Origin: Diadema setosum
Taxonomy: Eukaryota > Echinodermata > Echinoidea > Diadematoida > Diadematidae
Assembly (NCBI RefSeq): GCF_964275005.1
Contig: NC_092692.1
Location: forward strand, 10,707,643-10,771,642
Direction: 5' to 3'
DNA: 64,000 nucleotides
Part shown: positions 1-10,539 of the stretch, in pieces
Layout: each line of letters starts with the position of its first letter
Position numbering within the stretch: the first letter of the stretch is position 1
Notes under the pieces: model-generated
What the model saw: the letters and a program-made list of their open reading frames with translations, nothing else
Told to the model about the DNA's origin: nothing
Databases searched by the model: none
Program-made: the position numbers and the translations under genes

Positions 1-162
1 ATGAAGTAGAATCTGGACGTACAGCCATTACTCGACAGGGGCATGTCTTGTTGCTGAAGGTATGAATTTAATTTGTACATCATCACTGAAGCACTATAAG
101 AGGTTTAGTTAGTACATGTATGCATGTTTTATTGCTAATATTTTGGTTGTGACCCATTTCAG

Positions 163-286
163 AAGAGGTTTCAAAGATGTAAGAATTCTGTTCGATCAGG
201 AAGATACACAAGGTATGTCACCAAAAGGAATTGAACGGTCAAGAAGGGATAAGGAAGATGAAGATTTTGACACAACAGTTAGATAG
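163..286 (+). CDS. possible 3'-terminal coding exon, unknown product (partial)
   Basis: After a plausible acceptor (cccatttcag, ending at 162) one frame stays open for 40 codons and stops at TAG 284-286. It reads RGFKDVRILFDQ near the start and the charged stretch RRDKEDEDFDTTVR at the end, which looks like a real hydrophilic C-terminus. Using this acceptor the exon begins in phase 2. Positions 3-59 are also open and end in a donor-like AAG|GTATGA, but that frame ends in phase 0 and does not join the exon in frame. The preceding exon is therefore probably outside the window, or the 1-59 segment is not coding. I do not recognise a family. The exon would belong to a gene entering from the left, unrelated to the GTPases on the other strand. 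It could also be a chance ORF. Confidence 0.35.
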
Positions 287-828
287 ATGATACATTACAT
301 TAGTACTTCCCCCAAATCAACCAAAATTTTGAACATGTTCGCATTGAACGGACATGCTCTTATTAGATACCTATAAAGAAAAATTGTGGACCTTGTGAAA
401 GGTAAGATGAGCAGATTTTTATAACACCTGGGGGGTTTCATGTTGGCCTGTAGTCTACCCCAGGGTTGTCGAGTGTTGTTACTGGTAAGGGGTTCGAATA
501 CACATTTGTATCATTCACTCAGTCATAACCATGAAGAGAGTGACACACAGATATTTTAAATGTGTATGATACTGCTTGTGTACATGTACTGATTCATGTG
601 TATTCAGTTGACAGAGATGTTGGGATGATTAGTTTGCCTTTTGACATTTCAGATAAGATTATATACAGTCAATGCTAAAGTTGGGAATGAAAGATTTCTT
701 CACATAGATGTTTTGCAAGATGCTATAAGGCCAAATCTAATCTGTCTGCTTCGATTTCCAGTAATATTGATGTTTTAAAGTTACTTTAAATTTTTTATCT
801 GTTTAGTTCCCAGTAAGTGTACTTCATA
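287..828. other. AT-rich non-coding stretch
   Basis: No ORF or repeat with recognisable structure. If the 163-286 exon is real this would be its 3' UTR and flank. Confidence 0.4.
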
Positions 829-989
829 CATTGGCGGATCCAGTTAGGACCGCAACTGGCGCACGCCCCCCTTTATTTTTTGTTTAAACAAAAGAAATTA
901 AAAGAAAAAAATGGGGGGAGGGGTGCATGCGCCCCCCTTTAATTTTGTAAACGCGTCCCCTCTTTACGGAATTCCTGGATCCGCCCCTG
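829..989. mobile_element. short TIR element (MITE), CAGGGGCGGATCC type
   Basis: The left end reads CATTGGCGGATCCAG and the right end CTGGATCCGCCCCTG, forming terminal inverted repeats around 130 bp with internal inverted G/C-rich blocks (cgcccccctttatttt and tggggggag...cccccctttaatttt). The flanks are CTTCATA (822-828) and CTTCATT (990-996), a 7-bp near-identical target duplication. Ends of this kind are common on hAT-like non-autonomous elements, so assignment to hAT is inference. Confidence 0.6.
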
Positions 990-1059
990 CTTCATTTGTA
1001 GTATGTACACTTCTGAATTGTTGATGCAGCTGCCAGTTCATGTGTTTGAAACATTGGCA

Positions 1060-1440
1060 GTGTGACCAATAGATACATTGTACTTGCCTTCAAAGTATTT
1101 AAGGGCATATGTACACCTTCAAAACATTCTCTGCTGAAGAATGAAGTTTATATATTTTGTACATGTTTCATTTTGTTTCCAGTAAGTACACTTCATATGT
1201 ATACATGTACACCTTCAAATTGCTCTTGCAGCTGCCAGTTTACTGTCACCCTCTATTCATGTGTGTGAAACCTTGGTGATGTGAATACTATAGTTGGTAC
1301 ACGTATGTGTACCTACCATCAGAGTACTCAAGGGCATTTGTACACCCTCAAACATTCATGCAGTTTGAACTATTAATGAAGTTATCTCTGTACATGTATC
1401 ATTTGAGTGAAACCTTGCCAAAAGTGTAGATGCCATGTAA
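1060..1440. repeat. two diverged direct copies of a roughly 220-bp segment
   Basis: The pattern 'tgtacttgcc...tcaaagtatttaagggcatatgtacaccttcaaaacattc' around 1,080-1,135 recurs as 'tgtacctacc...tcagagtactcaagggcatttgtacaccctcaaacattc' around 1,310-1,365. The blocks in between also resemble each other (tacatgtacaccttcaaattg, gtgtgaaacctt). No coding potential is evident. Confidence 0.5.
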
Positions 1441-2620
1441 TTTACAGAGTATTGCCTCAAAACATTTGTGGTATTCTTGCTTGATTTTATTCACTTACAT
1501 AACATTCAAGCCATATTCACAACTGTTTCATGTTTGTGCAACATCGGTATCAGTATAGTTTGTTTATTGCCAGTGTCAAAATTTGCCGGCATTTTATTTG
1601 TACAGATCTGCTCCATACAATGTAGCTCTGCAATTGTTCAAACTACCTGGTACATTCATTTGCTCTTGTCTTATTACTGGGCTTCACCAGAAGAATTTTT
1701 TTTAAATGTTCACTGTACATCACTGTTGTAGTCAAGACAGACTGATCCTACTCGCGTTCCTACATGTACTCACAAGACCGCTGACAGTTGTACCTTTCGC
1801 AGGTCTCTTACATGCCACTTGGCTGGAGACTGAGTCCAATACCACCACCAAAAAATAAATTAAAAATAATTAATAAATGGATGAATAAATAAATGAGAGT
1901 TATAAAAAAAAATAAAATGATCTAAAACTGCATTTGACTATACTGCTAAAAAGTAGATAAACTGTAGACTGCTTATGCAGCTCTTACTTTAGGTATTATT
2001 TTTTTTTTGTTATGTGTGTGATACATTGTCATGAAGATTGGTGGATACCTTGAAACTTAACTGCAATGTAGTTCTTTCAACACTTACATGTAATAAATAA
2101 ATAAATATGGAGATGTATATACATTTATAAAGAAAAAAACTTGTGGATTGTGCTCCTTTCTCTGTTGTTATTAATGAAAAAAAAAGGTATTTTATTAATT
2201 GATGAGAATGGCACGTGCAATAATGTATGTAAATTTCTCTGCCTAGTTAGGTAGGCCTATAGTAATAGAGTGAAGTAATGTAGTGAAGTCCTTGGGATCA
2301 ACAGCTTTCTTTTGTTATATCAAAATGTTGTTATAACCAAGCATGTAAAAAAAAAGTGGATAATGTAAGTGGAATTTTGATATAATGTATTCGTCTGTGT
2401 TCACTTTAGCGGAGTGAACGGTATAAGTAGTGGTTATAATGTATTTGAGTGGATGCTTAGGATGCTTTGAATTGAGAGAGAGTGATGTGAATGATTGATG
2501 GCAGAATGAAACTGAGAATCAGACACTTCCTGTTGACGAAATCAGAAGGGTGGACAAAAGCAAACAAAACAAACATACATTGTATTATGAATAACAAGAA
2601 CAAGACATATAATCAAAAAA
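1441..2620. other. AT-rich, low-complexity non-coding DNA
   Basis: Contains A-rich and (AAAT)n-like runs (1,845-1,920, 2,085-2,180). No supported gene. Confidence 0.4.
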
Positions 2621-2624
2621 AGAG

Positions 2625-2648
2625 GAGAGAGAGAGAGAGAGAGAGAGG
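2625..2648. repeat. (GA)n microsatellite
   Basis: Uninterrupted GA dinucleotide run inside purine-rich DNA. Confidence 0.9.
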
Positions 2649-2689
2649 CCCAGCAAGAGACTGTAGACTATTAGTACATAATGTCTAAT

Positions 2690-3475
2690 GACAGACACAA
2701 GTACAGTATGTCACAGCTAGACGCTCGAAACTGACCACGTGTATTTACGCTGGGGTCGCTCATACAGTAACACACACGTACAAAGGCATCGAGGACACAC
2801 GTCAATTTCTATATGTGGGACAATACAGTACTTCGCGATTTCGTGCCGAGAAAAAAAGGAATGACATCCCTATGATATCAGCTGGCTGCTGACCCATCTA
2901 CAAATCATCACATTACACTTTTAGGTATCATCTTAAAGCTGAATAAATTTCCTTTTACATGATATAACTTTTGTTGGTGCCCCACAATGAAAAAGAAGAC
3001 TTTTAGGAGAATTTTAGAAGAAAATCTGTATCCATTATTTCCGGAACATCTGCAATTAGTTAGCCACGAAGTTGATAATCTTTCATGTCGTTCTTGGAAA
3101 AATCAACAAGATAGCATCCAAGTTTTAACCTTTACCTATCAAATAAAAGAAAAATCATGTGAAAACGTAATTCAGTGGACTAAGATATGAGCATTTCAAA
3201 ACGATTCTCCAATCGCGCTCTCTATGACTTGCGGGGTCAACTCGCGCGCGAGGACTTGGATATTCTAGACGGGTTTCTTCGGGCTTGCCGACTGACTGGC
3301 TACTCAGTAAATCTTGGTACTGCATCACAGTTCTGTGTACTGCATGCATAGCCAGCCGGCCAGCTGGCCGGCTACTCACCTCAGCTCAGTGCTAACAAAG
3401 TGCCATGGCACTGTGACTCCTCTCAGACTGGCGCCACCTTTTGGCCGGGAAAAAAGAGGAACGTATTTTTTGTAT
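2690..3475. other. non-coding DNA with a 20-bp perfect palindrome
   Basis: Mostly unique-looking sequence. At 3,354-3,373 lies the perfect palindrome AGCCGGCCAGCTGGCCGGCT, next to other GC-rich self-complementary text (ctcgcgcgcgag at 3,241-3,252). No gene is supported. Confidence 0.5.
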
Positions 3476-3479
3476 CAGA

Positions 3480-3905
3480 GTGAAATGGTTTTATCAGAGT
3501 GAAATGGTTTTAGCGCAGTGAAATGGTTTCGTCTGAGTGATATGGTACGCCAAAGTGAAATGTATTTTTGTGAAGAGTGAAATGAATTTCTATCTAAAAG
3601 TGAAATGTATTTTTATGAAAAGAGAAATGAATCTTTATGTAAAAGTGAAATGTATTTTTGTGAAAAGTGAAATGAATTTTAATTCAAAAGTGAAATATAT
3701 TTTTGTGAAAAGTGAGATGAAGTTTAATGCAAAAGTGACATGTATTTTTGTGAAAAGTGAAATGAATTTTAATTTAAAAGTGAAATGTATTATTGTGAAA
3801 AGTGAAATGTATTTTTATAAAAAGTAAAATCAATGTTTGTGAGTGAAATGTATTTGTTAAAAGTGAAATGAATATTGGCTGGAGTGAAATGAATTTTGTA
3901 TTGTT
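3480..3905. repeat. tandem array, 45-bp period built on GTGAAATG
   Basis: Alternating blocks 'gtgaaatgtatttttgtgaaaa' and 'gtgaaatgaattttaattcaaaa' repeat about six times in the core (3,550-3,830), with shorter GTGAAATG units on both sides. The period is a multiple of three, so the plus strand stays open (3,537-3,827) as a 15-residue repeat of the type VKCIFVKSEMNFNSK. The simple composition and flanking non-coding repeats argue for satellite DNA, not a gene. Confidence 0.85.
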
Positions 3906-4330
3906 TCCTTAATGGCGTTCCATAAAGCGTGACATCTTGAAAGAAATGCCACAGGTTCACTGTACGTGCATGCACATTGGTCTTTTACTGCATAATTTCA
4001 AGATGATTTTCTGTTTGTTTTATGATGTGCTCATTCAACCGTAAATTGACCAATACTGTGTGCAAAAGTCCGTCGAAAATTTCATTTGTTGGAATACCAA
4101 TGTACCACGAGAAACATGTCCAAACTGCCATTTAGGCAATTTTTACCCCGTAATCACTCACCCGTGAAATTTTGCCCACTATGGTACGACAAGAAGCACA
4201 TAATACGTTGCATGCCTTCTTATACTGAAAAACTGAATTTGGTTCGATATCAATGATTCAAAGTTAGGAGATAGAGTTTGTGAACTTAGAAAAGTGACCA
4301 GTTTGCTTTTAGGGTATGCTCACTGAAGCG
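3906..4330. other. no recognisable feature
   Basis: Unique-looking non-coding DNA between the 45-bp array and the TTCG-type foldback fragment. Confidence 0.3.
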
Positions 4331-4344
4331 TGACCCGACGATAT

Positions 4345-4525
4345 CCAGGATGCTCGTTAGTCCGAGAATGAATGAAATGTTCGTTAATCCGAACATTTGT
4401 AGCATTATTTCGAAGGTTCGTTACTCCGAAGGTTCGGTTGTCCAAAAAAGATATAAGGTTCGTTTTTCCGAGGGTTCGATAGTCCGAAAATGAAGTTCGT
4501 AATTCAGAAACTGAAATAATTTGTT
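4345..4525. mobile_element. TTCG(T)-type foldback repeat, diverged fragment
   Basis: Repeated words TTCGTTA(A/G)TCCGAA and CGAAGGTTCG occur at close spacing: 'ttcgttaatccgaac', 'cgaaggttcgttactccgaaggttcgg', 'ttcgataGTCCGAAaatgaag'. The same vocabulary makes the better preserved copies at 26.65, 29.14 and 34.09 kb. Only one arm is clear here. Confidence 0.65.
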
Positions 4526-4936
4526 GCGAAAGCAGGAAAAACTGGAATGGGGGGGGGGGGGTCGTGTTAGAAGAAGGGAGGCGCACTGGCGGGCTTACAA
4601 AAGTTATCTTAATAAGATATTGGGTGGTATTTTTTAACAGGCAACTAAGCTGATTTCTATAAATAATGGTTCAAGATTTATCTACATCTAAAGCAAAAAG
4701 AGTGAAAAAGTTTCATACATTAAAAGGCTTGTATCAAAGCAAATTGGCAAGGTGATGATCACATTGCCTCTTGCATAACTAGCCACTTTATTTATACATA
4801 AAACTAACCAAAATATCACTTTCACGTACTAAAAATCTATAACTCCATGAATATAAAGAATACAATATATTATGCAAATCATCATTACTAAAACACTATA
4901 TGTAATATTGTGATTTGTTAGTTTCATTGGTTTGGC

Positions 4937-5029
4937 AGGGATTTGTGTGTGTGTGTGTGTGGGGGGGGGGGTTTGGGTGTGACACCCCTCCCCCCTCACA
5001 CACACACATACACACAGACACACGCGAAA
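4937..5029. repeat. (TG)n-G(n)-(CA)n low-complexity block
   Basis: A TG run, a G run, 'gtttgggtgtgacacccc', a C run and a CA run form an imperfect palindrome that could fold on itself. Confidence 0.7.
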
Positions 5030-5566
5030 ATTATCGTGGGTAAATGCGCGATCACTGTCCTGAAAAGATAGAGAGAGAAAAAAAAACAGAAGGAAAATAA
5101 AGAAGAGGAAAAGAAACTGTCCTCTTATGCCAGTGTATGCGATACAAAGATGTGCACCAGACATATGACTGGTGGGAGAATACTACAATAATTATGACCA
5201 ATGCATACCAGTCGCCATAGCGACAGTTATGTTTATTTCTGCCAATGTCTTTATTATGTTTGGATAGCCCTAACTGGATCTGTCCTTTTCCTCTTTATAT
5301 ACAAGCAAAAACTGTGAATTTAAGTTAATTTGTCAAGCTGAAGTAACTCATTCGAAGTCCATTAATATCATGAACAATGGTATCTGGAACACTGCACTAT
5401 AACGTATGTCATGTCACTATACGTGTGTTAAAGTAATGTATTATCATACTTTTCTTTGACATCGTAACTTAATAAGCGATCTTTGGTATGAACTCCCCAA
5501 ACAGGAGAAAGAGGAAGGGAGATTAAAATAATGAAAAAACCAATTATCCATCAATGTAATACCTAC
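5030..5566. other. expected place of GTPase exon 4 of unit 3, none found
   Basis: In the two complete genes the terminal exon lies 0.67-0.87 kb downstream of exon 3. Neither this interval nor anything left of it contains the ITN, ENYT or KCTIL coding text on the minus strand. Either the exon is lost or it lies beyond the left edge. Confidence 0.5.
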
Positions 5567-5634
5567 CCGTCATATATTGAACGGTATTAACGAGCTCTTT
5601 CAGATCTGCCGGCTTCATATTCAGACCCCTTGCA
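5567..5634 (-). CDS. isolated exon 3 of a third IFI44-like GTPase copy (partial)
   Basis: A 68-bp exon with acceptor ttctattacag and donor G|gtaggt encodes ARGLNMKPADLKELVNTVQYMT between a split codon on each side. Length, phases and sequence match exon 3 of gene 1 (15 of 22 residues identical) and gene 2. The reading frame and both splice sites are intact, so it decayed recently or is still used. No exon 4 is visible to its left within the window, and no exon 1 or 2 is visible to its right up to 17.5 kb. The duplicated blocks that flank exon 1 in the other units are present here at 15.3-15.8 and 16.36-16.84 kb with no exon 1 between them. It is most likely a gene remnant. It could be the inner part of a gene whose other exons are far away. 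Confidence 0.7.
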
Positions 5635-5702
5635 CTGTAATAGAAAACAAATACAGAAGAATTGAATATTTGTATTATCCGAAATTACTTGTATGCCATT
5701 GG

Positions 5703-5935
5703 TTTCCAAGGGTCTAGGGCAATTACCCCCTGGGCAATTACCCCGGACCCTTCCCCTGGCCCTAATCCTAATCCTAATCCTAATCCTGAACCTAATCCTA
5801 ACCCTAACCCAAACTCCTAACACTAAACCTAACCCTAACCCTAATCTTAACTCTAACCTTACCACTAACCAGTATTTAGCCGGGGGGTAATTGCCCTCTG
5901 GGGGTAATTGCCCGAATACGGGTTTCCAAAGGCTT
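5703..5935. mobile_element. inverted-repeat element carrying telomere-like CCTAA tracts
   Basis: Arms on the left (agggcaattaccccctgggc...) and on the right (...gggggtaattgcccg) are inverted copies of GGGCAATTACCCC. Between them lies about 120 bp of CCTAAT, CCTAAC and CCCTAA units. Direct repeats ggtttccaagg (5,700) and ggtttccaaagg (5,922) sit just outside and may be target duplications. The centre resembles (TTAGGG)n telomere repeats. The paired arms suggest a mobile or foldback element carrying telomere-like DNA rather than a relic of chromosome fusion. Confidence 0.65.
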
Positions 5936-6012
5936 TGAAGGAATGTCACAATGTGATAACCTTTTATAGCAGTGTATAGAGAGCGTAAAAACACCCCCCC
6001 CCCAAAAAAAAA

Positions 6013-6041
6013 AAACAAACAAACAAACAAACAAACAAACC
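6013..6041. repeat. (CAAA)n microsatellite
   Basis: About seven CAAA/AAAC units following an A-rich run. Confidence 0.9.
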
Positions 6042-6124
6042 CTTACGGGTGTACGGTTGAGGAAATGAGTTCTTCTGTGTAGTGTCAACGTCACATCGGT
6101 AATATAGGTTTTGCCGGTCAATTT

Positions 6125-6420
6125 CATACTTTTGTCATTCAAATTCCTATTCCGAGCATTCGATTTCACGCATTCCACGCTCGCAGCACTGAATCAGCAA
6201 TCAAATTCAAAATCCGGTCATTCGAATCCACTACCGGAGCATTCAAATTCACTATCGGAACATTCAAATTCACTGTCGGAGCATTCAAATTCACGATCGG
6301 AGCATTCAAATTCACTATCGGAGCATTCAAACTTAAGAGAGGAGCATTCATTTCAGCAATCAGCATTCAAATTCATGCCAAGCTGGCGACGGAATCTCGT
6401 CGGTCATTCAAATTCGTGAA
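6125..6420. repeat. tandem array, 21-bp period (GAGCATTCAAATTCACTATCG)
   Basis: Units of the form gagcattcaaattcact(a/g)tcg repeat about seven times in the centre (6,215-6,350), with more diverged 'cattcaaattc' units on both sides. The period is 7 codons, so the plus strand reads as an EHSNSLS-like repeat open over 6,111-6,419. The degenerate edges suggest a minisatellite. A related 'gaatttgaatgc' vocabulary recurs at 7,730-7,895. Confidence 0.85.
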
Positions 6421-7360
6421 TAGGCAACCATGTTCCAAGTAGCTGCATTCAATTCAAAAGAAGGCCGGAATTTAGTTAGTTTAGAGCCGTGTATGTGTGT
6501 CTTTTTCATCTTTCTTTGAATATATCGGGATTTATGATGACTATAATTTATTTTGCAGTATAGATCCACCTGTTCATTGACAAATATGAACTCGGGCTTC
6601 ACGAAAAGGAATATACAGGCACATGCCCTTCAGACAAGACATAAGATGGAGGTCCCATGTGTGACAGAGTCGCAATTCATGCATGAAAAAGATCCGACTT
6701 CATTTATTTAGCGCAAAGAGTAGAGTGAAGTGGTCCAACCTTATATTAAGCTATTGCAGCCATCTTCTTAGATGGAAAATGAAACAAACAAACAAACAGA
6801 CACAGTATATGCCTACAGACGAGCATGATACGGAAGATTGATTGACACCTTCTGTCGGAAAAGAAGCAATTTCGACTACCTACATTAAAACTGATAACAT
6901 AAACATTGTATACGTCTTATTTGTTGTTTATTGCTATCTTATTGGTTTATCTTTTGCGGGACTATGTGAGGTCATTGTGTGTCAGTTTGTCTTTAAAATT
7001 GATGCATTACCATTATGTGGTAAGTGTTTGGGCGTTGTCAGCATGCATCAAGAAATATGATTAGATTTTCGTTGTGTTGTTTGGATGCACTGCTGATTGG
7101 ACCTTACAATTTAGAATTTCTTGAGATGAAAAGCAAAGAATACATGAACAGAGAACAATGAAGAACCTAAACAATAATAATGTAAGCAATCGTTGGTTGT
7201 GTATGCCGTTTCCCCTTTCTTAAAAGTTGATCGCACGAAGTAGGAACTTGATCGCCTGAAAATGAAATTGTACGCTCCAAACAAGCTCATCGGGACTATT
7301 GTAAATGACTTTTGTAAATGACATCCCAACACAATGCACACCGCACTGCACCGCACGCCC
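6421..7360. other. non-coding, no recognisable feature
   Basis: No long or familiar ORF on either strand. A short CAAA run lies near 6,784. Confidence 0.3.
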
Positions 7361-7488
7361 TTCGCACAATTACTTCCCACTCAGTGAGTGGCAAGATTTT
7401 CTTTATGTATCTCTTCGTTGTGCCCTTTGCACAATTACCCCCCACTCAGTGAGTGGCAAGATTTTCTTTATGTATCTCTTTACCTGAG
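7361..7488. repeat. tandem duplication, 65-bp period
   Basis: The block 'gcacaattac..cccactcagtgagtggcaagattttctttatgtatctctt' occurs twice, with cccactcag at 7,376 and 7,441. The two copies are nearly identical, implying a recent duplication. Confidence 0.9.
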
Positions 7489-7619
7489 GCCATCTTCCTC
7501 GTCAAGCTTAGCTTATGATGATGGTCCCCTGCATTTCATTTTTATCATTTCCTATTGCTTCCTTTCATATATGATATTCGTTCTTGAAAAAAAAATGTAT
7601 GTAAGATCCAAACGTTACG

Positions 7620-7727
7620 AATATTAGCTGTGTAAATGACTATGTAAGTATTTTGTTGATTTGTGGATTTGTATTGATTTTGAAATGCAGAAATAAAAAC
7701 TGAACTGAACTGAACTGAACTGAACTA
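7620..7727 (+). mobile_element. 3' end of a non-LTR retrotransposon or SINE with (GAACT)n tail
   Basis: 'tgtaaatgactatgtaagtat...gaaatgcagaaataaa' is followed directly by five GAACT pentamers. A polyadenylation-like AATAAA and a short tandem-repeat terminus are typical of CR1-like LINEs and related SINEs. Confidence 0.5.
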
Positions 7728-7729
7728 TC

Positions 7730-7895
7730 GCGTGAATTTGAATGCACGAGTAGAAAATGAAATGCTCGCATTTGGAAACTGAACGTCCAATCGTGAATTT
7801 GATTTCATGCCTATAAATGAAATTGATCACTCGGATTTTGAATTTGAATGCCCGAATATTTCCGCGTGCGTGCGCTGTGTGAATTTGAATGCACG
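7730..7895. repeat. degenerate GAATTTGAATGC repeats
   Basis: 'gaatttgaatgcacg' recurs with inverted and altered copies (cgtgaatttgattt, ttttgaatttgaatgcccg). It is related to the 21-bp array at 6.1-6.4 kb. Confidence 0.5.
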
Positions 7896-8075
7896 TTAAA
7901 GGGATCGTATAGTTTTGGTTGAGAGCTAATTTCAGGTTTGTAGCATTTTTGGGTGAGATAATGAGGAACATTTTATGAATTATGAAGGAGCATGTAATTC
8001 CATGAGGAATTCAACGTTTATTTGATGAAAACTGGTTTTGAAATAAAGGCCAGATACAAGTACAGTGTACTACTG
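7896..8075. mobile_element. half copy of the 392-bp TTAA foldback MITE
   Basis: Starts TTAAAGGGATCGTATAGT and continues through 'aatttcaggtttgtagcattttt', 'gagataatgag' and 'gtttatttgatgaaaactggttttgaaat', matching one arm (in inverse) of the complete copy at 34,689-35,080. The second arm is missing. Confidence 0.7.
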
Positions 8076-8542
8076 GATTCATCAGTCGATTAATGCAAGC
8101 AAGATCCTTCTCGTCGGCTTCAAGCTCATACGACAGGTATACATAAATTCTGATAAGTCTTTAATACTTTTACAATATTTCATGGTAATGTATCTGCATC
8201 TTTATTAAAAGAAATGTTTCCTATTGCCTTGAGGCTGCGCACTGTTAAAAACTTCCAGCAACACACCTTTTTTCGGAAATGCAAGCAGCATAAAGGCTGA
8301 ATTCAATTTTGCGGGCGAAAAAGCAGTCTGAAGCCAGATAAGAAACAAAATACATAACATCATTCTCCATCCCCAACGCGTCCAAAAGGTCCCTTCCCTC
8401 CACTTCAGCAGCAGCTTTTCTTCAAGTTAAATAGTGGAAGGGAAATATGACATAAGGTACAGTCATTGGAATTTGGACGATTTGAGGAGGATTGTAATTT
8501 AAAAAGAAAATGTTCTGATTACTACAGACAAAGCTGCAGCTT
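8076..8542. other. non-coding, no recognisable feature
   Basis: Unique-looking DNA between two copies of the same MITE family. Confidence 0.3.
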
Positions 8543-8934
8543 TTAAAGGATGTGTTCAGTTCTGGTCGAGGTGTAGATTTAGCTTTTAACATTTTGCGAG
8601 ATATTCAGAAACCACTCTATGAGATGTAAGGGGGAGTGCAGTTCTAATGGGTATCAAAAGTTAATTCGATGAAAATCGGTTTTGAAATGGCTGAGATATC
8701 CAAAAACAAGGTGAAACAAAGAGATCCTAATAAAGTTGTGGCATGTCGCCTTTTATTATTAGCACTTTTTTGGATATCTCAGCCATTTGAAAACCAATTT
8801 TCATCAATTAAACGTTGAATCCTTCTTAAAATTACATGCTCTTTCATATTTCATAGGAGGCTTTTCATTATCTCACTTAGGAAATGTTCAAAACATGAAT
8901 CCCTACCTCAACCAGTACTGTACAGTCCCTTTAA
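8543..8934. mobile_element. complete foldback MITE, 392 bp, TTAA ends
   Basis: Begins TTAAAGGATGTGTTCAGT and ends ACAGTCCCTTTAA. The two halves are long inverted repeats: 'gatgaaaatcggttttgaaatggctgagatatccaaaaa' is answered by 'ttttggatatctcagccatttgaaaaccaattttcatc'. Its length equals that of the copy at 34,689-35,080. TTAA at both ends suggests a TTAA target duplication of the piggyBac kind, an inference from ends alone. Confidence 0.8.
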
Positions 8935-10500
8935 GAACTCCTGAAGGAAGTTTGATGCCACTACAAAACAGGCTGTTAGCAAATGGCAGTGTTCATAGTT
9001 GCAGGGCAAACAGACTGGACTGCGCACATACCAGTGGCAGATGCGGGTTATTATAGATCAGGCACTTGTAATCTTCGATGTGAGGAGTCAGATGATGCTG
9101 TTCTAATTGGTGACTAGGAATAAGGAGCAACAAACGTGAGACTTACCACGCTTCAGACTGTATGAACTGCATGCATATTGAAAACTTTCGGTCATCTGCG
9201 AAGCCGCGCTTCCGCGCGAACGCTACAACACGTAAAACGGGTCAAAAATCGACGCATTTTTCCACAAAATCTGCCATTACTTTTAAACTATTTAAGAAGC
9301 AAACTTGGGGCGCCCGGATTCTGAATGTAGACACTTTAGGGATTATTTATGTGTATATATCATTATTGTAACATTTGTAGTCGTGACGCAAATTTGATCA
9401 GAAAAGTACCTTATGAGTAGATTTGTCTATGGCGAACAGTCCAAATTTGACGAATTTGAGCATATTTTCCCGTCTTGCAATTCTTCCACACGGGATATCT
9501 CGAGAACGGAAAGTCGCACGAACTTGGGGCGCACGGTTTTAGAAAGTAGAGATTCTGCCCATTTTTGTGATATAAGAATCTTGTTCATTGGTTGGGCAGT
9601 CCTGACGCAAATAAGCAGTAAAGCTAGACTACCCAGTCACAATTGCTGTCATAGGGAACGTGTACAATCCACACAGAGCTATCACGTGACGAGACTACCA
9701 ACGAAAATTTGAGCCGTTGAACTTCACTGTCTGCCGTCGTCAGCAGTGTGAATTCCTGTGATTTCAAGCTTTTGTTTCTCGCCAAATATCATTTTCAATG
9801 TAATATCAAGATACAGTTGTATGTGAGACATTATCTAGATACGTAGCAGCCTTATGAGCAACATAACTGTTAAGTTTGGGAGCAAAAACAACCAAATATA
9901 TTTCACATTCCGTCTCATTTTTCGATGATGGCTCTAGTCGGACTGGTGCATTTTCTTCGGAGGTGGTAATAATGTAAGTAGTTGCAACGGTCGCTTGCCA
10001 CCTGCTGTCTGCAATCGGGTGCTTATATACACGTTTTGTGCACATGTAATCAACTGAAATAATGTTGTAAAGGAATGATAAGGTCCTAGATTATATCTCA
10101 ACTGTATATTTAACCCGATTTCTGCCGCCTACACACAACACACTACGCGTGAAATTATGTGAACATGATGTCCCTCCACGCACGGTGCTGCAGGCCACCC
10201 CCATTAACGTGTCGACTAGCCACTCGCCCCACACGCACTCACTTTCTCCAGCGTCTGCTACGTCGGATTTTCTGCGTGAATTAGGGCGAAAGTTTTCAAT
10301 ATGAAGCCGAGATCCTGTTTGCTTTTAATTAATCACTGAAATATCACATTACCCTAGTCCAGAATTTATGATAAAAGTGTGGAATACTTGGTGTGTAACC
10401 TGCTTTACACTTTAATAGTTGATCTATATGTTCAGAGATCACCTTACATGCCTTAAGGATCTGTATTATCGCAAGCCAGAAAATGAAAAAAAAAAAATGA
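8935..10500. other. non-coding with an internally repeated 250-bp motif
   Basis: The stretch 9,280-9,420 ('aacttggggcgc..cggattctgaatgtagacactttagggattatttatgtg...cgtgacgcaaa') resembles 9,520-9,612 ('aacttggggcgcacggttttagaaagtagagattctgcccatttttgtgat...cctgacgcaaat'), so two diverged copies lie in tandem. No gene is supported. Confidence 0.4.
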
Positions 10501-10539
10501 TAAACTGGAAATGGAAGAAAGTTTTCTTGAAATCAAGTA

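Noticed and set aside
1..59. Open segment with donor-like AAG|GTATGA that could be an exon joined to 163-286
   Set aside because: Its only open frame ends in phase 0, while the best frame of the 163-286 exon needs phase 2, so the two do not join in frame.
470..500. 'ggggttcgaatac' resembling a tRNA T-loop
   Set aside because: The upstream sequence does not form acceptor, D and anticodon stems of a tRNA.
5693..5890. Plus-strand ORF with repeated LILILIL and NPNPN
   Set aside because: It is simply the translation of CCTAA-type repeats.
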